DNA of 64,000 nt, taken from Procambarus clarkii (lineage: Eukaryota > Arthropoda > Malacostraca > Decapoda > Cambaridae). Numbering within the stretch: the first letter of the stretch is position 1; every line of letters begins with the position of its first letter. Shown in pieces: positions 24,097 to 35,200 of the stretch. The notes beneath the pieces were generated by a model. It saw only the letters and a list, made by a program, of their open reading frames with translations, was not told the origin of the DNA and did no database searches. The stretch lies in NCBI RefSeq assembly GCF_040958095.1, contig NC_091209.1, positions 8,832,330 through 8,896,329 of the forward strand, in the 5' to 3' direction. The position numbers and the translations under genes were made by a program.

Positions 24097-26432
24097 AACA
24101 AGCCTGAATGGTCCCCAGGACAATATGCAACTGAAAACTCACACCCCAGAAGTGACTCGAACCCATACTCCCAGGAGCAACGCAACTGCTATGTACAAGA
24201 CGCCTTAATCCACTTGACCATCACGACCGGACATAATGAGGTGATAGCCGAAGCTATTTGAGCCACCCCACCGCCGGCACTCGGATAGTAATCTTGGGCA
24301 TAGCATTTTACCAAATCACCTCATTCTTTGGGGCACACGTGAGGAACACAAATGCGAACAAGCCTGAATGGTCCCCAGGACAATATGCAACTGAAAACTC
24401 ACACCCCAGAAGTGACTCGAACCCATACTCCCAGGAGCACTATAGAAGATTACTATCCGAGTGCCGGCGGTGGGGTGGCTCAAATAGCTTCGGCTATCAC
24501 CTCATTATGTCCGGTCGTGATGGTCAAGTGGATTAAGGCGTCTTGTACATACCAGTTGCGTTGCTCCTGGGAGTATGGGTTCGAGTCACTTCTGGGGTGT
24601 GAGTTTTCAGTTGCATATTGTCCTGGGGACCATTCAGGCTTGTTCGCATTTGTGTTCCTCACGTGTGCCCCAAAGAATGAGGTGATTTGGTAAAATGCTA
24701 TGCCCAAGATTACTATCCGAGTGCCTGCGGTGGGGTGGCTCAAATAGCTTCGGCTATCACCTCATTATGTCCGGTCGTGATGGTCAAGTGGATTAAGGCG
24801 TCTTGTACATACCAGTTGCGTTGCTCCTGGGAGTATGGGTTCGAGTCACTTCTGGGGTGTGAGTTTTCAGTTGCATATTGTCCTGGGGACCATTCAGGCT
24901 TGTTCGCATTTGTGTTCCTCACGTGTGCCCCAAAGAATGAGGTGATTTGGTAAAATGCTATGCCCAAGATTACTATCCGAGTGCCGGCGGTGGGGTGGCT
25001 CAAATAGCTTCGGCTATCACCTCATTATGTCCGGTCGTGATGGTCAAGTGGATTAAGGCGTCTTGTACATACCAGTTGCGTTGCTCCTGGGAGTATGGGT
25101 TCGAGTCACTTCTGGGGTGTGAGTTTTCAGTTGCATATTGTCCTGGGGACCATTCAGGCTTGTTCGCATTTGTGTTCCTCACGTGTGCCCCAAAGAATGA
25201 GGTGATTTGGTAAAATGCTATGCCCAAGATTACTATCCGAGTGCCGGCGGTGGGGTGGCTCAAATAGCTTCGGCTATCACCTCATTATGTCCGGTCGTGA
25301 TGGTCAAGTGGATTAAGGCGTCTTGTACATACCAGTTGCGTTGCTCCTGGGAGTATGGGTTCGAGTCACTTCTGGGGTGTGAGTTTTCAGTTGCATATTG
25401 TCCTGGGGACCATTCAGGCTTGTTCGCATTTGTGTTCCTCACGTGTCCCCCAAAAAATGAGGTGATTTGGTAAAATGCTATGCCCAAGATTACTATCCGA
25501 GTGCCGGCGGTGGGGTGGCTCAAATAGCTTCGGCTATCACCTCATTATGTCCGGTCGTGTTCTTCAAGTGGATTAAGGCGTCTTGTACATACCAGTTGCG
25601 TTGCTCCTGGGAGTATGGGTTCGAGTCACTTCTGGGGTGTGAGTTTTCAGTTGCATATTGTCCTGGGGACCATTCAGGCTTGTTCGCATTTGTGTTCCTC
25701 ACGTGTGCCCCAAAGAATGAGGTGATTTGGTAAAATGCTATGCCCAAGATTACTATCCGAGTGCCGGCGGTGGGGTGGCTCAAATAGCTTCGGCTATCAC
25801 CTCATTATGTCCGGTCGTGATGGTCAAGTGGATTAAGGCGTCTTGTACATACCAGTTGCGTTGCTCCTGGGAGTATGGGTTCGAGTCACTTCTGGGGTGT
25901 GAGTTTTCAGTTGCATATTGTCCTGGGGACCATTCAGGCTTGTTCGCATTTGTGTTCCTCACGTGTGCCCCAAAGAATGAGGTGATTTGGTAAAATGCTA
26001 TGCCCAAGATTACTATCCGAGTGCCGGCGGTGGGGTGGCTCAAATAGCTTCGGCTATCACCTCATTATGTCCGGTCGTGATGGTCAAGTGGATTAAGGCG
26101 TCTTGTACATACCAGTTGCGTTGCTCCTGGGAGTATGGGTTCGAGTCACTTCTGGGGTGTGAGTTTTCAGTTGCATATTGTCCTGGGGACCATTCAGGCT
26201 TGTTCGCATTTGTGTTCCTCACGTGTGCCCCAAAGAATGAGGTGATTTGGTAAAATGCTATGCCCAAGATTACTATCCGAGTGCCGGCGGTGGGGTGGCT
26301 CAAATAGCTTCGGCTATCACCTCATTATGTCCGGTCGTGATGGTCAAGTGGATTAAGGCGTCTTGTACATACCAGTTGCGTTGCTCCTGGGAGTATGGGT
26401 TCGAGTCACTTCTTGGGTGTGAGTTTTCAGTT
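24094..26432. repeat. 260-bp tandem array made of a tRNA-derived SINE, with an inversion
   Basis: Unit landmarks recur exactly every 260 bp on the plus strand at 24448, 24708, 24968, 25228, 25488, 25748, 26008 and 26268, the last unit being partial. To the left lie one complete unit and one partial unit in the opposite orientation (24094-24353, 24354-24443). Each unit holds an A-box-like TGGTCAAGTGGATTAAGGCG and a B-box GGGTTCGAGTC about 60 bp apart, as in a Ser/Leu-type tRNA head. Units are nearly identical, with isolated changes near 24725, 25447-25455 and 25559-25564. The array ends in (TA)n at 26433. The 87-88 codon frames on both strands are artefacts of the unit. Confidence 0.92.
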
Positions 26433-26470
26433 ATATATATATATATAAAGCATATGAGAGCGAGACTTAC

Positions 26471-26960
26471 CTTGTCTTGAAGAAGTACTGGTAGTGGCGG
26501 CGACATTCTCCCATCAAGAAACTTATATTATTTTCACTCCTCAAATATTATGCCACTAAGAGGTGTTGTCAAACCTTGACTGATCTTGTGAGACGTCACA
26601 AGCACTCAACACGAAGTGGTTGAAGGAGTTATTACATGATGATGTTGACACAGTGGTGAAGTATAGCTGGCAGAGAGCATGGCTTCCACTAGTTTATGCC
26701 TCACAAATCACTAATTTCTCCTGAGTTAGCATTTAGTTGTGCATAAGAAGAGGAGGAGCGTGTCTAGTTGCAGTGTCTGGCTACACAAGACGCCAATAAT
26801 TAGAGCACGGGCGCCGGATATAACATTTAGAAGTGAGGAGTTCCGCCACACTCACCCCCACCACCTGCTGCTGCTGCTCTCAGCCGCCAGACTCAAAACA
26901 TTGACATAATGCTTCACTCGCTTCACGTGTTCGAACTGCTCTTTTAGGAATTCTTCAATC
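26471..26960 (-). other. Possible first exon and promoter region of an unidentified minus-strand gene
   Basis: On the minus strand a strong donor, CAAG then GTAAGTC, ends a candidate exon at 26471. Two ATGs lie just upstream of it (complement of 26504-26506, giving MSPPLPVLLQDK to the donor in phase 0, and complement of 26512-26514). Further upstream is a CAG/CTG trinucleotide run (26868-26880) and GC-richer text as expected near a promoter. No downstream exon was recognised to the left, where the arrays begin. The call rests on splice-site quality alone. Confidence 0.25.
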
Positions 26961-27800
26961 ATGTACTTTTAAATGCAACGACACGTCCTCATAAACAGCG
27001 GCCAAATACTCATTAATCCGGGCGCAAAATTTTCTTGTTAACGAATGACAACACATTATACGCGGGCAAAATCTTCCTGTTAATGAATAACAACACATTA
27101 TACACGCCTCACAACTAATGCCGCTAAAATGTTCTCTTCTCGAACAGTCAGTCCTTCGCTGAATTGTTCTGCTCGAACCACATATTGTAAACAGCCCATC
27201 CTCGTGTTGAGGTGGTACTTATAGTAACGATGACCACCATCCTTCATATGTTGATGTAATAAACAATTAGAAAGTAGAAATCTGTGCTATTGAATTTAGA
27301 CAAACCGGAAAAGTTTTTGTATTGATGTTGCAAAGATACCTTAACCTATGAACAAATCCAAATAAGGATTTCCATTCCATTAAGCTAGCCTAACTTTCCT
27401 AGGCCCAATACACGCTGAGGCCTAATATAGTACGTATGGGCTATATTAGTCCTAGGAATATTTTAATTTGCTTTTTAGCTTCATTTTTTTCAGTTAATAC
27501 TACTAAATTCTACTATCTAATTGTCCAGTATGTCCATGTAAGTACTACGGTCCACATAATTTCAAAAAGTACTATCTAACAGGAGGCTGGCTTGCTGTCT
27601 CACTAATGTACGAAAAATACAAATAATTATCAACAGAATCTAAAACCTAATTAATAATAAACTAGATCTAACCAAATTCTAATAAATAAAAATATTAATT
27701 TACATTTGAGAAAAACCTGATTTTGAATCAATAATACAATTAAAACTAGTGAATGCGCCTCAATGGTCGGCCGCACCTAGATCCTTGTTCTACCAATCAG
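26961..27800. other. AT-rich stretch, no gene recognised
   Basis: An imperfect duplication of GCGGGCAAAATCTTCCTGTTAA-like words lies at 27020-27100. The rest is AT-rich with no recognisable frame. Confidence 0.4.
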
Positions 27801-27807
27801 TCCCAGT

Positions 27808-28368
27808 GATTGGGCACCAGTCCTTCCCTTTGTTCTGCCCCAGTGATTGGGCACCAGTCCTTCCCTTTTTTCTGCCCCAGTGATTGGGCACCAGTCCTTC
27901 CCTTTGTTCTGCCCCAGTGATTGGGCACCAGTCCTTCCCTTTGTTCTGCCCCAGTGATTGGGCACCAGTCCTTCCCTTTGTTCTGCCCCAGTGATTGGGC
28001 ACCAGTCCTTCCCTTTGTTCTGCCCCAGTGATTGGGCACCAGTCCTTCCCTTTGTTCTGCCCCAGTGATTGGGCACCAGTCCTTCCCTTTGTTCTGCCCC
28101 AGTGATTGGGCACCAGTCCTTCCCTTTGTTCTGCCCCAGTGATTGGGCACCAGTCCTTCCCTTTGTTCTGCCCCAGTGATTGGGCACCAGTCCTTCCCTT
28201 TGTTCTGCCCCAGTGATTGGGCACCAGTCCTTCCCTTTGTTCTGCCCCAGTGATTGGGCACCAGTCCTTCTCTCTGTTCTATCCCAGTGAATGGGCACCA
28301 GTCCTTCCCTCCGTTCTATCCCAGTGATTGGGCACCAGTCCTTCCCTCCGTTCTATCCCAGTGATTGG
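27808..28368. repeat. 37-bp minisatellite, about 15 copies, SINE-like unit
   Basis: The unit contains GATTGGGCACCAGTCCTTCC followed by CTTTGTTCTGCCCCAGT. The last three units change to CTCTGTTCTATCCC and CTCCGTTCTATCCC. The core TGGGCACCAGTCCTT closely matches TGGGCACCAATCCTTAATTG in the SINE that starts at the array's right edge, which suggests the array arose from SINE sequence. Frames of 140-173 codons on the minus strand are artefacts. Confidence 0.92.
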
Positions 28369-28371
28369 AAT

Positions 28372-28660
28372 AGAGCGGAGGTGGTGTGGTGGTAAGACAC
28401 TCGCCTGGCGTTTCGCGAGTGCTTTGGCCAGGGTTGGTATCCTCTGGCCGGAGAGGATTGACTGGGCACCAATCCTTAATTGTAGCCTCTGTTTACCCAA
28501 CAGTAAAATGGGTACTTTCTGATATGATTTGATTTGGCGGGTCGTATTCCAGGGAATATTAGGATTAAGGACCTGCCCGAAACGCTATGCGTGCTAGTGG
28601 CTGTACAAGAATGTAAAAACTCTTGTAAACATAAATAAATAAATTAATAAATAAATAAAG
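28372..28660 (+). mobile_element. tRNA-derived SINE
   Basis: GGTGTGGTGGTAAGACACTC is the A-box region, followed by a degenerate B-box (GGGTTGGTATCC), GGCCGGAGAGGATTGACTGG, a body with GTCGTATTCCAGGGAA and GGACCTGCCCGAAACGC, and a tail of AAATAAATAAATTAATAAAT. It is the same family as the minus-strand copy at 8740-9085 and directly abuts the 37-bp array. Confidence 0.7.
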
Positions 28661-28824
28661 GGATAGTGGCTCTCAGATAAATAATAATGCCAGATGTTTC
28701 AGGGATCTTCCCTATATAATTGTATTGACTATTAAAAGTACATTTTCTTAATCAATCAGTTAAATAACTTATTAAATTTTATTATATATTTTAAATTATT
28801 ATTAAGAATATATTCTAAGATACA

Positions 28825-28970
28825 TATCTTATCGCTGCCCGAAACGCTTTGCGTAATAGTGGCTTTAGGTATTGTATGTACTAGCTCTATTTATAAATCT
28901 ATCAATTTTTGTAAAATCTCTTGTATATATGTACCTTACCTGAATAAACATTTATTTATTATTTATATAG
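28825..28970 (+). mobile_element. 3' tail of the LINE or SINE family seen at 13625
   Basis: GCCCGAAACGCTTTGCGTAA, GGCTTTAGGTATTGTATGTA and ATGTACCTTACCTGAATAAA lead into TTTATTTATTATTTAT. The copy is 5'-truncated and closely matches 13625-13772. It ends only about 100 bp before the THOC5 start codon. Confidence 0.6.
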
Positions 28971-28974
28971 TTGA

Positions 28975-29071
28975 ATTGCTTTGTAGCGCGGGTCCCTGAG
29001 ATAAACACAGAGACCCTCCTCGCAGGTGGTGGTGGTAAGGCTCGTGGATCTCCAGCTCTCTTTACGGAAAT
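28975..29071 (+). promoter_or_regulatory. Candidate THOC5 5' leader and core promoter region
   Basis: Composition turns GC-richer between the LINE tail and the first coding exon, with GTGGTGGTGG at about 29025-29035. No TATA box is evident. The start context is GGAAATATGGG, with a G at +4. Whether a non-coding exon lies here cannot be decided from sequence alone. Confidence 0.35.
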
Positions 29072-29257
29072 ATGGGACGAGGGGACGAAGATGGCGACAC
29101 GGGGACTCGAGAATCAAAACGTCGACGCAAAGCCGGGCCAGAGTTGACCAAGAAGCCTGGAGCAGCCGGAGAGGCTGAGAATGCGACCCCGACGCCCCCG
29201 ACGCCGGCCCGCACCCTGGCCAAGGAGAAGACTGTCACCATCACTGATTCTTACCAG
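29072..29257 (+). CDS. THOC5: THOC5 exon 1 (residues 1-62)
   Basis: It begins MGRGDEDGDTGTRESKRRRK, giving an acidic start and a classical monopartite nuclear localisation signal, then a proline- and threonine-rich linker. The donor is CCAG-GTAGGC at 29258, phase 0. Reading on past this donor reaches an in-frame TGA at 29399, so the donor used is the first one. The N-terminus is poorly conserved in the family, so this start rests on frame, NLS and GC-rich context. Confidence 0.8.
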
Positions 29258-32200
29258 GTAGGCCAGCATGAGACTCAAGGAAACTGTAGAAGGCCTGTTG
29301 GCCCATATGTGGCAGCTCCGAATTATGTCCACCAAACTCGTTCACATAACCACTATAGTGGCATGCGTTCACCAGTTCTGCGAACACATCATGCTGATTG
29401 ATACCAGGTGAGCCAGGATGGATGCTGTCCTGTCTTCAAATAACTGTTTTGTTCACAGTACGTTTCATATCTGTGAACCTTTTTTCCGCATATATGCGCT
29501 AACTTGTTTTTTCTAGTGCTTCGTATTGCAATAAAATAGAATTATTCAATTGAAACAAGTTGTTTTTCAGATAATAAATTAAGAATATTAATAAACAGAA
29601 TTTTACTCGCAAAGTGACTAAGATATGAACGATGTAAAACCAAAAATAGTTGAGAGTGGATTTCATAAATTGTGCCTGTAGCTGATTTGTGCTGTCTTCA
29701 GATTATTATCTTTTTTAAGCTCTATATAAAGCTTAAGTACAGTATGTATTTGTTTCTTTTGAATAAAGACAATAATCTAAATCTCGCCTATTACCATGTG
29801 ATAATGTTTTACATGTTCCCAAACTGATATTTAACATTTCAAGTTTAGAAACAATTATTTTTATAATTGTGTAAGTAACTCACTTTCTCAGATACATGGA
29901 GCATCTTATCCAGGAAGATCAGAATAATGGAATGAGTTATTAAGGTGCAGTGCATAAAGTTGTTCTGAGAATGACTAAAAAATTTGTGTTACTTTCACTT
30001 CAGGAATTAATGATAAATACATTTAGTTCCTGTTTTTCACTTAAAGCAGCATGTGCCAGCAAGCTGCTAAATATTATGTTTGTAGCATTTGCTGTATATA
30101 TGTTGCAGCAATAATAATAGTTAAGAGTGGCTAGATAGCTTTTAGATTCAATGTTATCTCCTTTTCCAACTCCATTCATAAAAGCATTTGCATTTGGTCG
30201 TAAAAATACAATTGTATGCTGCAATGCCAGTTTCTACCCAACTTAGTAATTTCACTACCCGCCCACAGTTAAATAGGGGCGGTTGAGTAAACAATGTGCC
30301 TGCTTCACGTGTTCACATTCCAACTTGAGCTAACTAGATTACTAAATATGTTAAGTAAATGATATCGTTTGAGTAATGTGTTAATAGAAACTAAAAGAAT
30401 TTCATCTTGCAGGCAAGTTTGGACCATGAATGTCTGGAGGCTCAAGAGAGAACAGAGGAAGAAGACCAGAAGCTTGTGGCTGCCATTATGCAACAGATAC
30501 GATCTCTGATGAAAGAAATTCTCAAACTGAAGCTTGACAGGCCAGACCAGGTAAATACTTCTTAATAAAAAAATCTACTTTACAGTATTATGCATCATGT
30601 AACTATAATTGAATGAATTGCAATAGAACAGTACCTACAGTGGGCCAGAAATAATTGGCTACTGGACAACCTAGATACTGTACCTGTATAAAGAAACAGG
30701 GTCTTTATATGTTGACCAGACCACACACTAGAAGGTGAAGGGACGACGACATTTCGGTCCGTCCTGGACCATTCTCAAGTCGATTGTGAGAATGAACAAT
30801 CGACTTGAGAATGGTCCAGGACGGACCGAAACGTCGTCGTCCCTTCACCTTCTAGTGTGTGGTCTGGTCAACATACTTTAGCCACGTTATTGTGACTCAT
30901 CGCCTGCATAGGGTCTTTGTATGACTTAGATGATATGATACTGTATTCTGAACCAACTCAATGCAGATCCCACTTTTCTATAAATTTGTTGCCAAATCAT
31001 GCAGAGACTTAATGGATAAGAGAGGTGGACCATCTCTGACTAAATGGTGTGCATGATCATAAACCTGATCATACTCAGATTTATGGGAATGGAGTCCTGG
31101 ATATTTCTATTGTCTGTTTAATCTGAAAGTTCAGATAATCAGGGTCTCGGATTAACCATAAAATGGCTAATCCAAAATAATGTCGCTTGCTAGGTATCTG
31201 GACATCCTACTGTCGGGGCCGAAATAATGGGTAATTTACTAATTTCAAACGTAAGTTACATTGATATAAATATGTCAAGTACTGTACTAGATATTTTTCA
31301 TCCAGTGAAGATCATGAGTTGCAGATACAATTTAGTAAACTATTGTTAAATCTCTTATAATGCAGTACCTATTTACACTATAATCTGGCAACCTGTCCTT
31401 TCAAAATAGTACATCGCATTTTGACATATAATTCCCCAATGGCCAAAATACAATGTTTTATAAATCATAGCGACTCAAAATTTATGGGCTGTCATGTTTT
31501 TGGTTAGGTTAAGTTCTGGCAATTTAGCACACCATTTTTGTAATGTGGCAGCTCGCAAGGATGGGTGGAATCTGGTATGGGTATGGACCTACATACATGG
31601 GTATGTGTTAACGTGCTGATGGTGGAGAAGGAAATGAACTGAAAAGAATTTTGCAGAGGAGACAGTGTGAATGAGCGAGTGTGTGAGGATGAAGTGCAAG
31701 GGTCCTGAACCTGGTGTCGGAGAGGCTGCATGATCCAAGTAAGTTCAGTAAAATTTCTGGTTTCAACTCTTCATGCCGTAGCTCAGTCGATTAAGGCAGC
31801 GTCTGGGATGCTCTCGGACACAGGTTCAAATCCTCTTCACGGCCCTTGTGGATTTGTTCAAGAGTATTATGTGTTTGATGTGTCAGTGTGTTGAAACACT
31901 TCTTCACTGATTTAATCACCTCTCATAGATATATCAGTTGTCACACGATATTTCACTCTTCTCACATTATCAAATCTAATCATGTTCACATTAGCATCTC
32001 TTTCATCACTTCCACCCATTAGAAGAAGCCCCCACCAACTCTCCTCTTCACCATTTACCATTTTACCATTGCTATCTTGGGCATTCCCATATACCCATCA
32101 GCGTCTCCCTGCTACACTTCCTTATTATTTTCAAAAGATTTTACTGTTTTCAAAATAATTTTCTTTCATTTTCTCTTTATCTCTTCATTTACTTTTTTTT

Positions 32201-35200
32201 TTTTAGTTTAGCCATTTCATATATCTTTGGCACTTATACACTTAAGTTTTTTAATAATCTACGTTCTAATCTAATCTAAGTTAATAATTTAACGTTCTAA
32301 ATAATCTAAATAATCTTTAGTTTTCCTGCATCTATCTCATTCACTCTGTATTCATAAAATGCACTTCTTTTTGTATCATCATCAATACTCCTGCTACCAT
32401 TTTATCAACCCAACAATTTTATACTTCTACCAGTTTGTACAATTCTGTGCACACTTCCTGGGCATTCTTAACCAAACAGTTCTTGTTTACATCCCACATG
32501 ACAGACACTGAGGTTCCTTTGTACATCACTTCCACCCATTAGACTGTAAGGGTATTATTTCTCTTTCTCTTTCTATTGAGTCTCTTTCTCCAAGATCACT
32601 CTCAACTCTTTTTCTTGTGTTCATTTCATCAGTTCTCTCTCTCAACTTATCCATTTTTAGTCTTTTACCTCTGGAATCTTTATGGAGAACATTTAATCTT
32701 TTGTCACCTAGCTTTATCTTACATAGTACCAACATGTGCTCAGATAATATTGCACAGTATTAAAGAACATTTCTTCATAAAGTGCATAATTTTATAATGT
32801 ATAGTATCATAAACATAAATATAGAATAACACAATTTTTTGTTTCAGTGGGTAAACGAGGTAGAAGAGCGACGCATCCAAGTGCTGATGCTGATGCTATC
32901 ATTTCGGCGTCTTAGTCGAGTGCAAAAGGTAAGAAAGAGGAGCGTCTTTATCAAGTTTTATAACTTATGCATAATCCAACATAGTTTGTATGATGCTGTA
33001 ATTTAAGTGCAGTATTTGATCACTTCAGTCCAGCTCACCTTTTCACTATTGTATTCCTCGTTCTAGCATTGTCTTGCATTCAGTTCTTATTTTGTTCATA
33101 ATACTTTTACCTCCTTAATTTACTGAAGTTAGTAATTTTATTTTGTTAATAGATCACCTCTAAACTGCATTGAACTGCATTTTTCTCATTGCTAAATTTC
33201 ATTCACCTTTCACATTGCCTAATTTTCACACATTTAACAATAACATGTTTAACTTGGCTGTTTCCTTTCTTCACATGATTTATTCAGCACTAGGCAGGTT
33301 TATTTTCAATACAGTATTTTAATTTTGATGTTCAATATTGACTGTTAAATAAATATACTGTATCTATAAATTCATTTGAGCACCTTTAAACAGAATTCAA
33401 CCAAAATTTAGCATGATGCTAATCAACATCTACAGGGAAATTGGAGTCTATAAGCAAGCATGTTGTGGACCCCAAAAGCCATAGGAATGCCCTAAGATGC
33501 CCTAAATGTAAAAAAAAAAAATATTTAGAAAATGGCCCATGTTAAATCTCATGTAAAAATTGCATACTGTATAGTGAAGATCCATTCAGATGAATATTGT
33601 GTGTAGAAAAATTCTTCACCCTGGCATTTCCCAAGTTGAGGATCATGTGTTGTGAAGACTGTTTAAAGATGATCTTCATCCAAGTATAGCCTGGATGATA
33701 ATTACGTATAAATGATTTTCACTATATATTAATATCTATATATAGGGAAGATTATTGTGTAATGAAGATCTTTGCCCATCCATGGTTTGGATGAAGATCT
33801 GATATGAAGATGTTACAGTGATGGAGATTGTGTGAAATGAAGATGCTACAATTTGTAGTGAAGATATACCCTATAAATAACTATGCACAATTAGATTTAA
33901 TAAACAAAGTTCATGGTTGGTCAAGGAGAAAGGGAAACCTTGTTTATCACCTGAACAACAGCACATCAGTTGTATCATAATTTCACTCCTACAGGTTCGA
34001 GTACGTGACTCCCGAGAAAAAACAGCTGAAGCTCGGCAGAGTGTTGATGGCGTGACATTGCAGTTGCAGAACCTTCTCTATGAAGTGGCCCATCTGAAGA
34101 AGGAAGTTAGACGTTGTCTTGATTTTCAGTCGGCTGACCAGGAAATAGATCTTGTTCCTGTGGAGCAGTTTTATGTTGAGGCTCCCGAGTACATCAGTCG
34201 ACCAGTAAGGCATTCCAACTCATAATGTGCTTGTGTCATTAGATCTTTTGCTGTTTTACTTTTACTGTACTGTATGTAGACTACATGGGGTAATAGTAGT
34301 TTTTTTTAATATTTCCCGAAGGTTTTAAAAACAATAAATGAAAAGTGTGATTGTGACTCCTTTCTCTAGATTAAGAATAAAGGTATTTTTTATGTACATA
34401 ACAAATTTGGTTATGTGGAACACTCCTGATATTATTTAAATATCCAAATAATATTTGAATATTTCTTTTATTAAAAAATTTATTTTATTCTTTTATTAAA
34501 GATTTATATTTTGTTTATGTTCTTTAATTACATTTTTTACTTTGCTGTTGCCCAACCACTTGGGGTGGACAGTAGAGCGGCGGTCTCACTTCATGCAGGT
34601 CGGCGTTCAATCCCCGACCGTCCAAGTGGTTGGGCACCATTCATTTTCCCCTGTCCCATCCCAAATCCTTATCCTGTCTCCTTCCCAGTGTTATGTAGTC
34701 GTAAAATGGCTTGATGCTTTCTCCTGATACTTCCCTTCCCCTTGCTGTTGTCTGTATTGTTTCATTGTACCTTTCTGGTGGGTAATTCTTAAGTTATCTT
34801 GCATTTTGTGTTCCTTGTGTCTCTGAGAGAGGATCAGGGTTGGCCTCGGGTCTCCGTTAGACTCTTCAAGATTAAAAGGGCCTGGTGTGATTTAAAATGG
34901 ATGGAACTAACTTTATCATATATCACCAACTTCTTTCATGGGCTTTTCACTACCAGATGCGCAAGGACACTTTTCGGATTGAAGGGCATGTTTGCCCATG
35001 AGTATTGATTTTACACATGCATATTTAAGTAATTCCAATGCAAATTGCAATTAGGAGAAAATCCAAAGTATTATTCTTGTCAATAACACTGAGAGGGTTA
35101 ATATGGCAACTGAAAAAGCAAAATCACTGGTACAGTACCTTCTTTAATAACAAAAAATAGTGAGACCAACAATGCTTTATTACCAGGTATGAGGTACTGT

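Larger units (their letters stand above)
30551..32847 (+). other. THOC5 intron 2
   Basis: 2.3 kb. It contains the hairpin element at 30711-30872, a dispersed-repeat fragment near 31435-31545 and a SINE at 31690-31880. The remainder is AT-rich with no recognised frame. Confidence 0.7.

Noticed and set aside
24527-26410. Cluster of eight tRNA genes
   Set aside because: Each unit has A- and B-box-like words, but the acceptor stem and anticodon arm do not pair properly, and the rest of the 260-bp unit is SINE-like body.
27777-28298. 173-codon minus-strand frame with GQNKGKDWCPITGAEQREGL-type repeats
   Set aside because: It is the 37-bp minisatellite read through in shifting frames.
29258-29401. 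Extended exon 1 using the donor-like site near 29408
   Set aside because: The frame meets TGA at 29399-29401 before that site, while the donor at 29257/29258 joins in phase with exon 2.
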